DNA of 64,000 nt, taken from contig OX243825.1 of NCBI GenBank assembly GCA_945859605.1, positions 21,267,696 to 21,331,695 on the forward strand, written 5' to 3'. Below the pieces are notes generated by a model. It searched no databases. It worked only from the letters and a program-made list of their open reading frames with translations, and was not told the origin of the DNA. How positions within the stretch are numbered: position 1 is the stretch's first letter; each line of letters starts with the position of its first letter. Shown piece by piece: positions 12,393 through 22,255 of this stretch. Both the position numbers and the translations under genes were made by a program. This stretch comes from Lumbricus rubellus. Its lineage: Eukaryota; Annelida; Clitellata; Crassiclitellata; Lumbricidae.

Positions 12393-14479
12393 ATAAATTT
12401 ATAACGCGCGCAAGGTCACACCGAAATGTGAATCTGAGGCGCGGATAGTCAGCCGCCAGAGGAAGATGCAGTCAGAGATCCATGTGCTTAAAAGCCAAGG
12501 AGAAGTAGTGAGTTTTAAGGCGTTTTTTAAGGAAGGAAATGAAATAGAGTTTCAAAGAGAGAGAGCGGAAGCTGATTCCACTCCTTGGGTAGTACAGGCC
12601 CTACAGGGCTTTTAAACCGTCTTCGTAAGGTTCTTGTAAAAAAGGATCTACATGTATATGCCTATAATTATATGGTTATATGCATACATAATTTTACGTC
12701 CCAGTTTGGAAGCAAACCATCTTGAATGAATATCTATGTTAAGATTACAGGAATCTGTTTTGCGAAACATAGGTGTAAAAAGACACCGCCTGTGCGAAAC
12801 CTAGGTGAAACAAGACGCCAGACGACCATCCCTGCAATAAACATAGCTTGGTACACAGCGAAGCAGGATGCAACATGGAAATCAGTTCGCTTAGCAGCTA
12901 ACGAGTAGAATGTGAGGCCATTCATTCTGGTTACTCCAACTCATTGGTTTCGTGGATTTGGCAATCCAGTAGGAGAGTCCGTGAAAGGTCTTATCCTGGG
13001 AATCCCCTAGCGAACGCGGACATTATTCGTGGACGATATATTTTATGAAGCGGTCATGGTGAGCACCACCTGGGAAAAATAAGGCTTCCACTAATCGCAG
13101 TGTAAGTGCCGAGCCTGGATATAGGAGGAGGGCAAAGTTAATTATTTTTTTATCAGACAGTGTTAATGACCTGAAACCAATAACACCTGTGCTGCGGCTG
13201 TTAACTACTACCACCTGGAAAACTAAGGTCACATGTGATACATTTGTCTTGTCTTGTCGTCAACCATCCTCGATCCGATGGTTGGCCGCTTCATGAACAA
13301 GTTTTCTCCATCTCCTCCTGTCTCTAACTTGTCTCCATCAAAGTCCGATCGAAAGATGTTCCCATCCATTCTCCGATGTTGACAACCCATCCCATCCTCA
13401 GCCTTCCTCGTGCTCTTGCTCCGGGTACATTTCCTTGTATGATCTTTTTTCCAGACAATCTCCAGTTTTTCTCATCAGGTGGCCAAAGTGATACATTTAA
13501 GCTGAGAAAATTAGCCTGCTGTTATGTAAAGGCCTATCTTTTAATAAATGATAAGCATATGACCTGGCTGCACGCATGTAGGCCTAGGCCTGTAAGCATA
13601 GGCTAAGTATGTATTGTTCTGTATTGTATTAAAGCATTTATAAAGAGCCTCTAATTGGGTGAACCGTTCAGGGGTGCTCTCACAAGAGAAGAAATACTTG
13701 TAGGTTTTGAGACGAGAAAATAAGGATGAGGGATTGCTACGCAGTTAGAATTTGAGATCGAGTAGGTTAGATATGGACAGCGTATTAGAAAGAGACGAAC
13801 CAAAATGCATAATTGTATATAGGCCTATGTATACGTATTATGTATAGGTGTGTAGTAAGTGCATCTAAGTCTATAATTATAGATGTAATTTAGAAAATTA
13901 TAATTAGAATACATTACAATAATATTATGTAGATATGTACAAAGTGCATAATATGTTTGTCCATGCATGAATGTAAAGGATGCGATGCGCTTTTAGACAT
14001 GTCTATCTTACACTGTTAGCTCTCCTATATAATTTTATAGACGGGCATTACAACTTCTGTATATATGTTCATATATATATTATATATATCCATATACAAT
14101 ATTATACATACAAATTATATGCCAATTAGCGCCACATTTTGATGTGTAGGCCTACAGTGAATAAAAATTTACCAGACAAATGTGTCGCAGGAGGGTTGAT
14201 CAATAAGTGGTCATAAAAACACACAGGCAAAATCACTGTAAGTTTTTAGACAGTTTTTAAACATTTATTATCTAACAAGTGAAGCACAGTTTTCACCAAT
14301 GTTCAAAATAATGCTTTGACACCGTCAACAAAAAACTTCCCGTTATGAGCCGTTCAATTGGGCCTATGCCTAACTCGTTTATGGCCTAATGGCAACTTCA
14401 TTGTTTTGAAAGCATGTCCCGTTATCCATGAAGCGAATCGTTCAATTTGCTGAGCATAATGAATATCAGACGAGACATG
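11521..14479. other. Intergenic repeats, no gene seen
   Basis: Contains a G run at 11577, diverged copies of the 8.5-kb tandem unit at about 11945-12120 and 12295-12350, an ATT microsatellite at 12352-12390, and a dispersed repeat beginning 'ttataacgcgcgcaaggtcac' at about 12397-12615. A segment at 13240-13350 is related to 525-610 in the GPCR intron (shared 'ccgatggttgg.cgcttc'). No spliced coding sequence was recognised. Confidence 0.5.
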
Positions 14480-14487
14480 TTCTAGAG

Positions 14488-14661
14488 CAGTGCTAAAAGT
14501 GTAAAAAAAGTGCCAGGACGCCCCTTACCTTTCAAAAGAAGTGCCAGAACGCCCCTTACACTTTCATGTGTGCTAACAAAATAAGTGGCAGGACGGCATA
14601 GAGATTTGAAAATAAATGCCTGGACGCCTTCCATTACCGTCCTGCCACACTTTATGCCCTG
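14488..14661. mobile_element. hAT-type MITE (CAGTGCTAAAAGTG family), copy 1
   Basis: The 174-bp element has ends CAGTGCTAAAAGTG and CACTTTATGCCCTG. It is flanked by a near-perfect 8-bp duplication (TTCTAGAG and ATCTAGAG, one mismatch). It has internal short tandem units 'gtgccaggacgccccttac'. A second copy is at 37414-37567. Confidence 0.75.
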
Positions 14662-14669
14662 ATCTAGAG

Positions 14670-16487
14670 TCTAGACTAGGCTACTCTAGAGAATATGACC
14701 GGCAACGAATCAGTTCCAATCCTCATTCTCAGATAGCGACCATTTTAAAGTGGATGTGCGCTTTGCATACAAGCGTGTAACCAGTGCCGAATTGACCATC
14801 ACGACAAAAAAGTATGTATAGCTTGAAGCCTTGAAAACCACAAATGTCAAAATGCAATTTGTACTGGATTACAATTTGATGAATGCCAAAATCATTTTGA
14901 AAATTGCATTTGAGTAGGCCTACCTACCGCTTCCATGCACGGCATACTATTTTGAAATCTATTATGGTTATAGGGCCTACCAACCGATTTACGGCCACCT
15001 ATATGCTAGGCTATTATAGCCAAACTGATAAACATGTAGGCCTATTATTCTATCAGTAAACGCATGCATTTGAAAATTAATTAGAAATTTCGCTTAAAAG
15101 GTTAATTGCCTTGTTGTCGATTAATTAAGCACATGTTATCAAGTTTTATGATGCCTTCTGGTGTACATTTTTAACAATGGATCTCCACGCGTTAGACTAT
15201 ATACAAGTTAATACGAGTTTTTTAAACCTCGCATTCCTGGTCTAGGGAAAATTGTTCACACCGGTATCACTTAACCCTAGAACCACTAGGTTTCTGCAAT
15301 CTTTACCTAGCCTACTTCTTTGGAGATAATCCCAGTCTCGGCCATATGACTGAATAATTTATGTTAACTAATTAAGTTATTGGATTGATTAATGTCTAAC
15401 AACTTGGTGATACTTGAGATACTTTGTGTAATTTGTGTTCCTGACTTAGTCTTCTTGTTGCTGTTACAAACGGATCAATAAAATTATTTGATTTTAAGTC
15501 AACGCGTGGAGCAAAGGAGCTACAAATTGATATCTCTGACCGTGACCCACCACAAGAGCCACTGAAACCTCCCTCCCTCCTCAATCCCTCCCTCCCTCCT
15601 CCCTCCTCCTTCGTGTCTGACTTCTCGTGTCGGATAAGCCAAGACAACAGACTCTCTCCCGGAATCCTGAGATGTATTTACGACATGCAGTCGACGTAAA
15701 AGAGGCGGGAGATAATGTTTTTTTTTCTCTCTTGAAAACGAAGAGCACTAATTTCGTTGAGATGTCAGTGGCAAAGTAGAAGGTGTGTTCTTCTGTCGTG
15801 TTTAGTGTTTCCCGGGTGAAGTGCAAGGGACGGGAATACGCGAGAGCACGGCGTTGCTTTTCCAGATAGGGGGAAGGTGTCAAAGAAGTGGGCGATAGTC
15901 TATGAATGATGGATTGCATGACGGTCAGGTGGCAAGGATAGACTTTTTACGTTCTATTGTTGTAGGGCTGTACAATGTGCACACATATAGAGTGTGTTTG
16001 CAATGCTTATTTAACGCCAGTTCATGACATAGATGATTAGCATGAGACTCATAACATAACTAATAACCTAACTATATTATTAATAAGACCAAGGTTCTTA
16101 ATCTTAATCAAAGGGCGAAGCGTTGGTGTGAGGAAACGAAGTGTTTCGGTTGCTGGCTATTAGGAGGCGCAGTGTTTAATCTAGCCCCTGGGTTTTGGGG
16201 GGAAAATGGTAATCCGGATTTCTGGGGAGGGGGGAATAAACCAAAACCAAGGGCGCAGCCAGAATTTTATTTCGGGGGTGTTTATTTGATCGTGAGCAAG
16301 TCCATAAACAACCGAATCAACTGTCAAAGAAGTTTCTAGAATTGTAAATGAACATTTTTATAGCGCCGCTCACAGAGTCAGTGACGACTCTACTCAGAGG
16401 CGCTCTCTGCACTAACTAGCCGAAATGATGTTAAGTTAACAGTCATAGCGAGCAAAAAATAACAACAAGTTGCAAAACAAAACACAG
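14670..16487. other. Intergenic, no gene seen
   Basis: Contains many AGGCCTA words, a pyrimidine-rich stretch at 15568-15612 (cctccctcctcc) and, at about 16360-16405, a SINE-type 3' tail (tatagcgccgctc ... actcagaggcgctct). Minus-strand open frames at 15396-15919 read across low-complexity sequence and look non-coding. Confidence 0.45.
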
Positions 16488-16844
16488 TTAGCTGAAAGAG
16501 TCACCGGTGGCAAGCCCTCGCAAACACGTAGAGTTGACCATCAGATTCCCGTAGAGCTGGTAGATGGCGTGGTTGATCAGAGTCTCTGGTAGGTGGTAGA
16601 TGACTCCCGTCCGGTTAATCGTTGAAGCTCCAGCAAGGATGCGCGTAGTAGAAGGCATTCGTCGCTTGTCGGTCGGTAGTTGGAAGCGCCGCGGTTGACA
16701 GCTGCAGTCGAGGTCAGTCCATGCTCTGACCCGCGTGAGCCGTCCTCCGGCGATGTAAATACCGGCTTGCAGCGGCGTACACGCACGGCGTATGGTACGA
16801 CTCGGCTGTGCTGTCTGTGCATCATAGGGATGGTCGCTGATGCA
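16488..16844 (-). other. Unrecognised 118-codon open frame in a GC-rich patch
   Basis: Reading leftward from a stop at 16845-16847, the frame stays open for 118 codons to TAA at 16488-16490. It includes segments such as GIYIAGGRLTRVRAWTDL and HLPETLINHAIYQLYGNL. The only ATG codons fall in its second half. The patch is clearly richer in GC than its surroundings. I do not recognise the family. It could be a transposon-protein remnant, a stray exon or chance. A second minus frame (16577-16825) overlaps it. Just downstream on the minus strand is a SINE-type tail. Confidence 0.25.
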
Positions 16845-16859
16845 CTAACGTGGCCAACG

Positions 16860-18349
16860 CGACTTACAACAAAAACCCTCTAGAAGCATTGTAAACTCTC
16901 ATATCGAGTTCTGGACGGCAAATAGATAACACATAGGCCCTACATGTATGCACCGTAGTTCTTTTATCAATGATAGATATGCATTATTTCACAATCTACA
17001 TTTTTTCATTTCTGGGGTGTTCAAACACCCAAAACACCCCCGGCCAAACGCTGAGACGCATGGCGCCGACCAGTTGAAGATTTTCTACTTTTTGTCATCC
17101 AGAGGTGGGGGGCAAAGATTAAACTTCTGCCCGAAAAATATATCCGGCTAAAACGTTGACGACCTTTTTTAGTCGTCTAGGGCTGTGTTTGCCCGAAAAA
17201 CCAGACTTGTCCGAAAGTTGGGGGGCATTTGCCCCCCTCTGGACCCTGCCTCGTGACCCTATGTTGTCATCCCTTTTATTTCTGATGACTTTTCTAATTA
17301 TATATTATATCGTTTTATTTTATCCTCTTTTTCTTAATTCTACCAGCGGATAACTCCTTACATGTAAAAAACAGTTCTTCAATTTTTCTAGGGGAATGTC
17401 ATTCCCAGGGAGGGTTGAAACTCTTATCCCCCCCCGCAATAGAGACAACAATTAAATAATGTTATGAGGCGTTTGCCATAGATCAACAATGAAACCAGTT
17501 GGATGATATATCTGCTATGAATATTTATGGAGCAACTGCCTCACACAGATCGGGTTTTTCCAGGTGGTAGGATGATGGGAAGTAGGAAAATTACACGATG
17601 AAATTTCGATTTAACAGTCGATGACAATAATTTTTATGTATTAAATCGATATTTGGAGTATGCTAAGCTGTTATATCCGATGTGGTCTTTCTGTTCTTCG
17701 GCGCCTTTTGGATCTCCTGTAGTATAGGCCTAAACCAACAAAATAATGTCAAGAAAAATTCGGTGTAGCCTAATTACAGCCATCATAATATTTTGCTGAG
17801 TTGGTTACCGAATAAAACATGTTGTTTTATTCTATGTTTTCATGTCAAATACAACACGAACTGTGACCTATAAAAGGCATTCATGTCAGAGCAGAGAGTA
17901 TACACTCTACAGACGGAACGTAGATATCCTTAGGAACGTGTCTTGTCGTACCTGGTATACTAATAATGTAGGCTTACCAGCAGAACCAAAGTTATATTGA
18001 AGCTCACAGGTCAATTTGATAAACACTCGTAAACATATTCATTCAATCGTTTAAAGAATTTATTTAGGCCAACATTCAGTGCCCCTACACGAAGCCTACT
18101 CAGAGGCGCTCCCCAAGGTTCCTTGTGGATTGATCTTGGGCGCTCCCAGTCTGAGTACATATAAGATTAGACCTGTATATGATAATTTATTGTAGGCCTA
18201 CAAGGCCCTACATGCTGTACAATTATGATGAATAAAAGACCTGCAGTATACAGTATATAAATTAGACTTATGCTATATTTATGTCCCATATTTGGCACTG
18301 TGACAATGTAAACGATATACGGTGATGGCCATGTCTCACGTGTACATGC
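16860..18349. other. Intergenic, no gene seen
   Basis: AT-rich with AGGCCTA words. A second SINE-like tail (actcagaggcgctcccc) is at about 18097-18115. No gene was seen. Confidence 0.45.
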
Positions 18350-18357
18350 ATATAGAC

Positions 18358-19186
18358 CAGGGATGTCAAAGAGCTGGCCCGCGGGCCATTTCTGGCCCGC
18401 CGACGAATTTTTTCTGGCCCGCGGAGCCTTCCCTAAAGATTACAAAATTGGAGGATAAAAATTCAAATTTGATATTTTACAGTCAGCGCCAAATACATGG
18501 AAGTTTTTTCTTACTGACGTCACTTTTGCTCAGACGCACGGCTCTCTTTAGACTGTGTAATTTGTGTATCATTCTATATAATATTATGGTTTCCAGTTGG
18601 ATGTCTGTTATCAAAATTATGAAAGTTACGAAACACTTATAGCCTAATATTTATAATGTTGTCAAAATTTAATAGGAAACGAAAGTGGACATTGAATCAA
18701 GACCTTTCGGCGATATTTGGATGGATATGTATTTCTTTGTTAAATACAACAGTTATCCAGTATGTTTAATTTGTCAGGAAAACGTTAGCGTTGTGAAGGA
18801 ATAGGCCTTGAAGACTTAAACTTAAGGTGATAATTTTTTTGCGTGCTTACCGGTAGGCCTAGAATGTGAGCCATTTATTTTATGACAATGCCTAGATTCC
18901 TAGAAACTCGAATACAATTACATTAGGCTTAGGCCAAAAGCTTAACGAGTGGCAATGAAAATCAAAATTAAGATTTTATAAGCCTCCCTATTTCGCTGCT
19001 TTTATGCTAAAAATTGCACCATTTGAGATTAACTTATACAAAAATTTTCTGGGAATTGGCTGACCCAGCCCGGAGCTCCCGCTCAGATCACTACCCAATT
19101 TTGCTCAGGAGCTTCGACACCCTGGCCCGCCACTTGTTGGAAGATGTTCACTATGGCCCGCCTCTCAAAAAGGTTTGACACCCCTG
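18358..19186 (+). mobile_element. 829-bp non-autonomous hAT element, copy 1
   Basis: Starts CAGGGATGTCAAAGAGCTGG and ends AGGTTTGACACCCCTG, with a perfect 8-bp duplication ATATAGAC (18350-18357 and 19187-19194). GGCCCGCGGGCC-type subterminal palindromes lie near both ends. Near 18655-18805 there is a decayed stretch reading YFFVKYNSYPVCLICQE and then VSVVKE. It matches the N-terminal CxxC (BED-like) part of GTF2IRD2/ZBED-type hAT transposases, so this is an internally deleted derivative. A copy of the same length, apparently near-identical, is at 42851-43679. Confidence 0.88.
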
Positions 19187-19480
19187 ATATAGACCCAATG
19201 GCATATGACTTATGCGTGGGCGTCCATTGTCATAATCTCACAATACATGTATATCTTGGTTACATATAATTGGGTTGGACTAAGCTGTTACAGGCATTTG
19301 CCAAGCACTATAACAGTAGCTATAGTTTACCAAAGTGGGAAAACTATCTCTAGAGACCAAAGTTTATTTATTTTATAATATATATATATATATTTGCTCC
19401 ACAGCAAAGGTTTGCTTATCAGGTGTACCAAGTAGGCCCTGTTTGAAACCTCGGCCAGAAAGTCGATAGCCTTTCAGGCT

Positions 19481-19871
19481 AGTAGATGTAAAATTAATTC
19501 TTTGGGAATTTTTTCATTGAAGAAACAATTAGCTAATAAATGAGTTTAAATGGTGCTAAAGGATTTTCTGGGATTTTTTCATTGAAGAAAAAAGCCAGTT
19601 AAAATAGGGTTTAAACCAGTTAAATTCTTAGTCTTTTTAATTTTCTAGGGGTCTTTTATTATTTCCTGAGGGGGGTGCTCGGTAGTGCAGTGGATAGCGC
19701 GCTGGACTGTCGACCAAGAGGTCGGGGGTTCAATTCCCCGTCGGGGCAGAAATTTGTAACGAGATTTCTGTTCCTCTAGCCGACTCAGCTATGATGAGTA
19801 CACGGTCAGTGGATGATGAGACGGCGAGGGAGAGGATTGGTCACCGCCCTTTGGAAGTCTTTTATTATTTC
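19481..19871. repeat. Left terminal inverted repeat of the Polinton
   Basis: 391 bp, matching the inverse of 35084-35475. The outer ~170 bp is identical, including two subrepeats around 'ttttttcattgaagaaa'. The inner part differs by about nine substitutions and one G indel, mostly transitions and several at CpG. The inner part is a SINE insertion. The TIR ends only about 15 bases from the stop codon of the first fiber gene. Confidence 0.95.
19666..19856 (+). repeat. tRNA-like SINE inside left TIR
   Basis: 191 bp bounded by a perfect 15-bp duplication GTCTTTTATTATTTC (19651-19665 and 19857-19871). It contains an A-box-like GTAGTGCAGTGGATAGCGC and a B-box GGTTCAATTCC, then a non-tRNA body. A diverged relative is at 54898 in CDC16 intron 12. 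The cloverleaf acceptor pairing is poor, so it is a SINE head and not a functional tRNA. Confidence 0.82.
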
Positions 19872-19885
19872 GATCACCAAGGAAA

Positions 19886-20959
19886 TTAAGGTCGTAAGAA
19901 TACTGCCGAAAAGTCTCTAGCGAATATATTTAGTGCGATGTGTGAATAAACGAATATCTCGAGAAAATCGGTGTTGGTTACAAAAACTATGCTACAACCG
20001 GTTGAATTGTTATGCGCAGCTCCCGTACCCGCTCCGCCCGCAATTTGCATGTAATTCGCTCCATTTTTATACAGGTAGACGTTACCATGAGCGGTATTAG
20101 TGTCACAAAATTCTATATACGTCGAAACCAAATAGTATCCGGCTTTTCCGGGAGTGACACGAGTCAGTCTCGTACTTATACCAGCATCGGTTTGGAATCT
20201 TACACTATCGAAAGAAACTCTTGTGTGAGTTTTAGCGTCTATGGCTTGACGAGTTAAAGAATGAATGCTAAGCGCGGGACCGATTGTGATAGAATCTACA
20301 TACTGCTTCGTAGCTGCATCGCTGGCGCTGTTGGGATTGTGTAGACCTGTAATGTAACCATCATGCATAAAGATGGTTGTATGCACATTTATTTGAGATG
20401 AAATATTGTATTGCGTCGACTTAACCATCTCTAACATGATTTCATTGTTTATTCTAAAACGAAATCCATCCATCGATTGTAATGTAATAGGATTGTTTAA
20501 CGAACATTGTAGTTTATTTCGTATACTACCTAAGAAAATAGTGAATTCTTTATTATCTCCTCTCAAGTCCTTACAACCCATTGAACGCAGACGATCGAAG
20601 CCAACGTTTAAGAATAGATCACCAGTCATTGTATCACCAGTCTTAGACACCTTCAATGTAACTTGTTCATTAACGTATTTCTTATTCGTCAAATGATTAT
20701 CGTTGGACGGTGAATCGTCGTGATTCGTTATCAAATCAATAGCTTGACCTCGACTTAAGGCTTCATCCATTCCTGCTGTCGAAGTGTTCGTTGTAGGTAG
20801 TCCTTTAATTTTGTGACCACCCATTTTTAAATTTCCAGTCACTGGATTTGCTCCATCCAATCGAAGAAAACTCTCATTTATTTGACTAAGAGTAACACCT
20901 CCAGCGATTACTCTTTGTGATGAACTAACATCGGTGTGACCGAATTTATCGACGGGCAT
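19886..20959 (-). CDS. Fiber-like protein A with C1q-like head
   Basis: 357 residues. Residues 1-90 (MPVDKFGHTDVSSS..., RVIAGGVTLSQ, TSTAGMDEALSRGQAIDL) are nearly the same as the start of the neighbouring fiber. The shaft has motifs seen in phage tail fibers, KTGDTMTGDLFLN and HNPNSASDAATKQYVDS. Residues 227-357 look like a C1q/TNF-type jelly-roll: TRVTPGKAGYYLVSTYIEF, GNVYLYKNGANY and a final DFSAVFLRP. C1q heads are trimeric and bind ligands, so cell attachment is the likely role; this is inferred. The gene is the outermost at the left end, with its stop next to the TIR. Upstream of the ATG is the AT-only TATATAAAATG motif seen at several genes of this element. Confidence 0.78.
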   Translation of the reverse strand: MPVDKFGHTDVSSSQRVIAGGVTLSQINESFLRLDGANPVTGNLKMGGHKIKGLPTTNTSTAGMDEALSRGQAIDLITNHDDSPSNDNHLTNKKYVNEQVTLKVSKTGDTMTGDLFLNVGFDRLRSMGCKDLRGDNKEFTIFLGSIRNKLQCSLNNPITLQSMDGFRFRINNEIMLEMVKSTQYNISSQINVHTTIFMHDGYITGLHNPNSASDAATKQYVDSITIGPALSIHSLTRQAIDAKTHTRVSFDSVRFQTDAGISTRLTRVTPGKAGYYLVSTYIEFCDTNTAHGNVYLYKNGANYMQIAGGAGTGAAHNNSTGCSIVFVTNTDFLEIFVYSHIALNIFARDFSAVFLRP

Positions 20960-20989
20960 TTTATATATAATAATAATTTTTAATGCAGA

Positions 20990-21784
20990 TTAGTCATCGT
21001 ATACATATAATTGCATTACCTGAATCTGACGATTAGCTTCCACTCCCCTTGCTATAGATATAACTCTGTAATATTGATACGCATCCGTAGTATTAATATT
21101 AAAAAATGTCAGACCAACCCCTGAAAACGATGATTTAGTAAGACCAAACCCGTTAGACGATGAAGAAAAACGTAAGTCTACAAACACTACTCCATCATTG
21201 CTAGCGAATAAATCGAAAATAGATAAATTATCGGTGTTCAACGCAATTCTCCAAATTTTAACTGGCTCAGGACATTTAATTTGTAACCAAGCAGCTGTAT
21301 CATCACCCGAAATCCAAGCTGCGTTAAAATCATTAGTAAAAGCATGGTAGGCTTTGCTTTGGAAATAACAATCACTGGCACTAGCAACGAATCCTGTCAC
21401 ACTTTCATCAGCTTCCAAGGGAGGAATATACCCAACACGACACTTTTTCAGAGATTTATCGACGTAATTCTTTGTAGCAGCATCTTGTTCATCAACGTAT
21501 TTCTTATTCGTCAAATGATTATCGTTGGACGGAGAATCGTTGTGATTCGTTATCAAATCAATGGCTTGTCCCCTACTTAAAGCTTCATCCATTCCGGCTG
21601 TCGAAGTATTCGTTACTGGGAGACCTTTTATCACATGTCCATTCATTTTTAAATTTCCAGTCGGCAGATTTGTCCCATCCAATCGAAGAAAATTAGCATT
21701 TACTTGGCTAAGAGTAACACCTCCAGCGATTACTCTTCGTGATGTTCCTCCAGCAGCGGTGTGACCAAATTTATCGATAGGCAT
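20990..21784 (-). CDS. Fiber-like protein B with discoidin (F5/8C)-like head
   Basis: 264 residues, starting at MPIDKFGHTAAGG. An in-frame ATG 38 codons upstream was rejected because it overlaps the protease gene and breaks the homology with fiber A. Residues 1-100 closely match fiber A in protein and DNA. From residue 113 the proteins are unrelated: here the tail reads like an F5/8 type C (discoidin) domain, with AYHAFTNDFNAAWISG, AAWLQIKCPEPVKIWRIAL and a closing QIQVMQLYVYD. Such domains commonly bind glycans or lipids. With fiber A this gives two fibers sharing one anchor and shaft start but different heads. The C1q and discoidin calls rest on pattern recognition, not a profile search. 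Confidence 0.78.
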   Translation of the reverse strand: MPIDKFGHTAAGGTSRRVIAGGVTLSQVNANFLRLDGTNLPTGNLKMNGHVIKGLPVTNTSTAGMDEALSRGQAIDLITNHNDSPSNDNHLTNKKYVDEQDAATKNYVDKSLKKCRVGYIPPLEADESVTGFVASASDCYFQSKAYHAFTNDFNAAWISGDDTAAWLQIKCPEPVKIWRIALNTDNLSIFDLFASNDGVVFVDLRFSSSSNGFGLTKSSFSGVGLTFFNINTTDAYQYYRVISIARGVEANRQIQVMQLYVYDD

Positions 21785-21813
21785 TTTATATATATATTTA
21801 TATATAATAATTT

Positions 21814-22239
21814 TTAATGCAAGCCGTTTATAACTTCTTGGAAATTCATTCCATCGTTCATCGTCTTCTTTAAGACATACAGACACAAATGGCCGCAAAA
21901 CACTTCGTTATCCGGCTGTATTCGCTCGCTGTTATATAACACTGGACGGCGTAAATACTTTATCAGTTCCAGAGGGGGAGGAAGGCCGTAACTATCGAAA
22001 TATATTTTCTCATTACCGCTCTTTAAGAAAGAGCACCAGTGCGAGCCAGTACCATTAGAATCATCTAGATTCAATATCCCACATTCATTCCGTCTAGGTT
22101 TCTTCGGCAACTCGTCTCTGAGAAATACTCCTTTGAAATTAATGATGTTTAGTTTCCCAGCCGCTTCGATTAGATCCACATTCGACAAAGCAATATTCGG
22201 TAGCACTACTCCACAAACATCGATTTGTTTGACGCTCAT
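21814..22239 (-). CDS. Adenain-type maturation cysteine protease (PRO)
   Basis: 141 residues. Catalytic positions are visible in family order: H67 in GTGSHW, D82 in YFDSYG, Q108 in ERIQPD and C115 in EVFCGHLC. This is the adenovirus protease/Ulp1-like fold shared by Polintons. It should cut capsid and core precursors inside assembling particles, typically after small-residue sites such as (M/I/L)xGG|x. Such sites occur in three nearby minor virion proteins. It lies 16 bp downstream of PolB and 29 bp upstream of fiber B, and all read leftward. The upstream spacer is AT-only. Confidence 0.92.
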   Translation of the reverse strand: MSVKQIDVCGVVLPNIALSNVDLIEAAGKLNIINFKGVFLRDELPKKPRRNECGILNLDDSNGTGSHWCSFLKSGNEKIYFDSYGLPPPLELIKYLRRPVLYNSERIQPDNEVFCGHLCLYVLKKTMNDGMNFQEVINGLH

Positions 22240-22255
22240 TTATTTAATATAAACA

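Noticed and set aside
19680..19750. Functional tRNA gene in the Polinton TIR
   Set aside because: A and B boxes are present but acceptor-stem pairing is poor, and the segment is bounded by a 15-bp duplication; a SINE head fits better.
21785..21898. Longer N-terminus for fiber B (ATG at 21898)
   Set aside because: The extra 38 codons overlap the protease gene, have no match in fiber A, and bypass the AT-only start motif before 21784.
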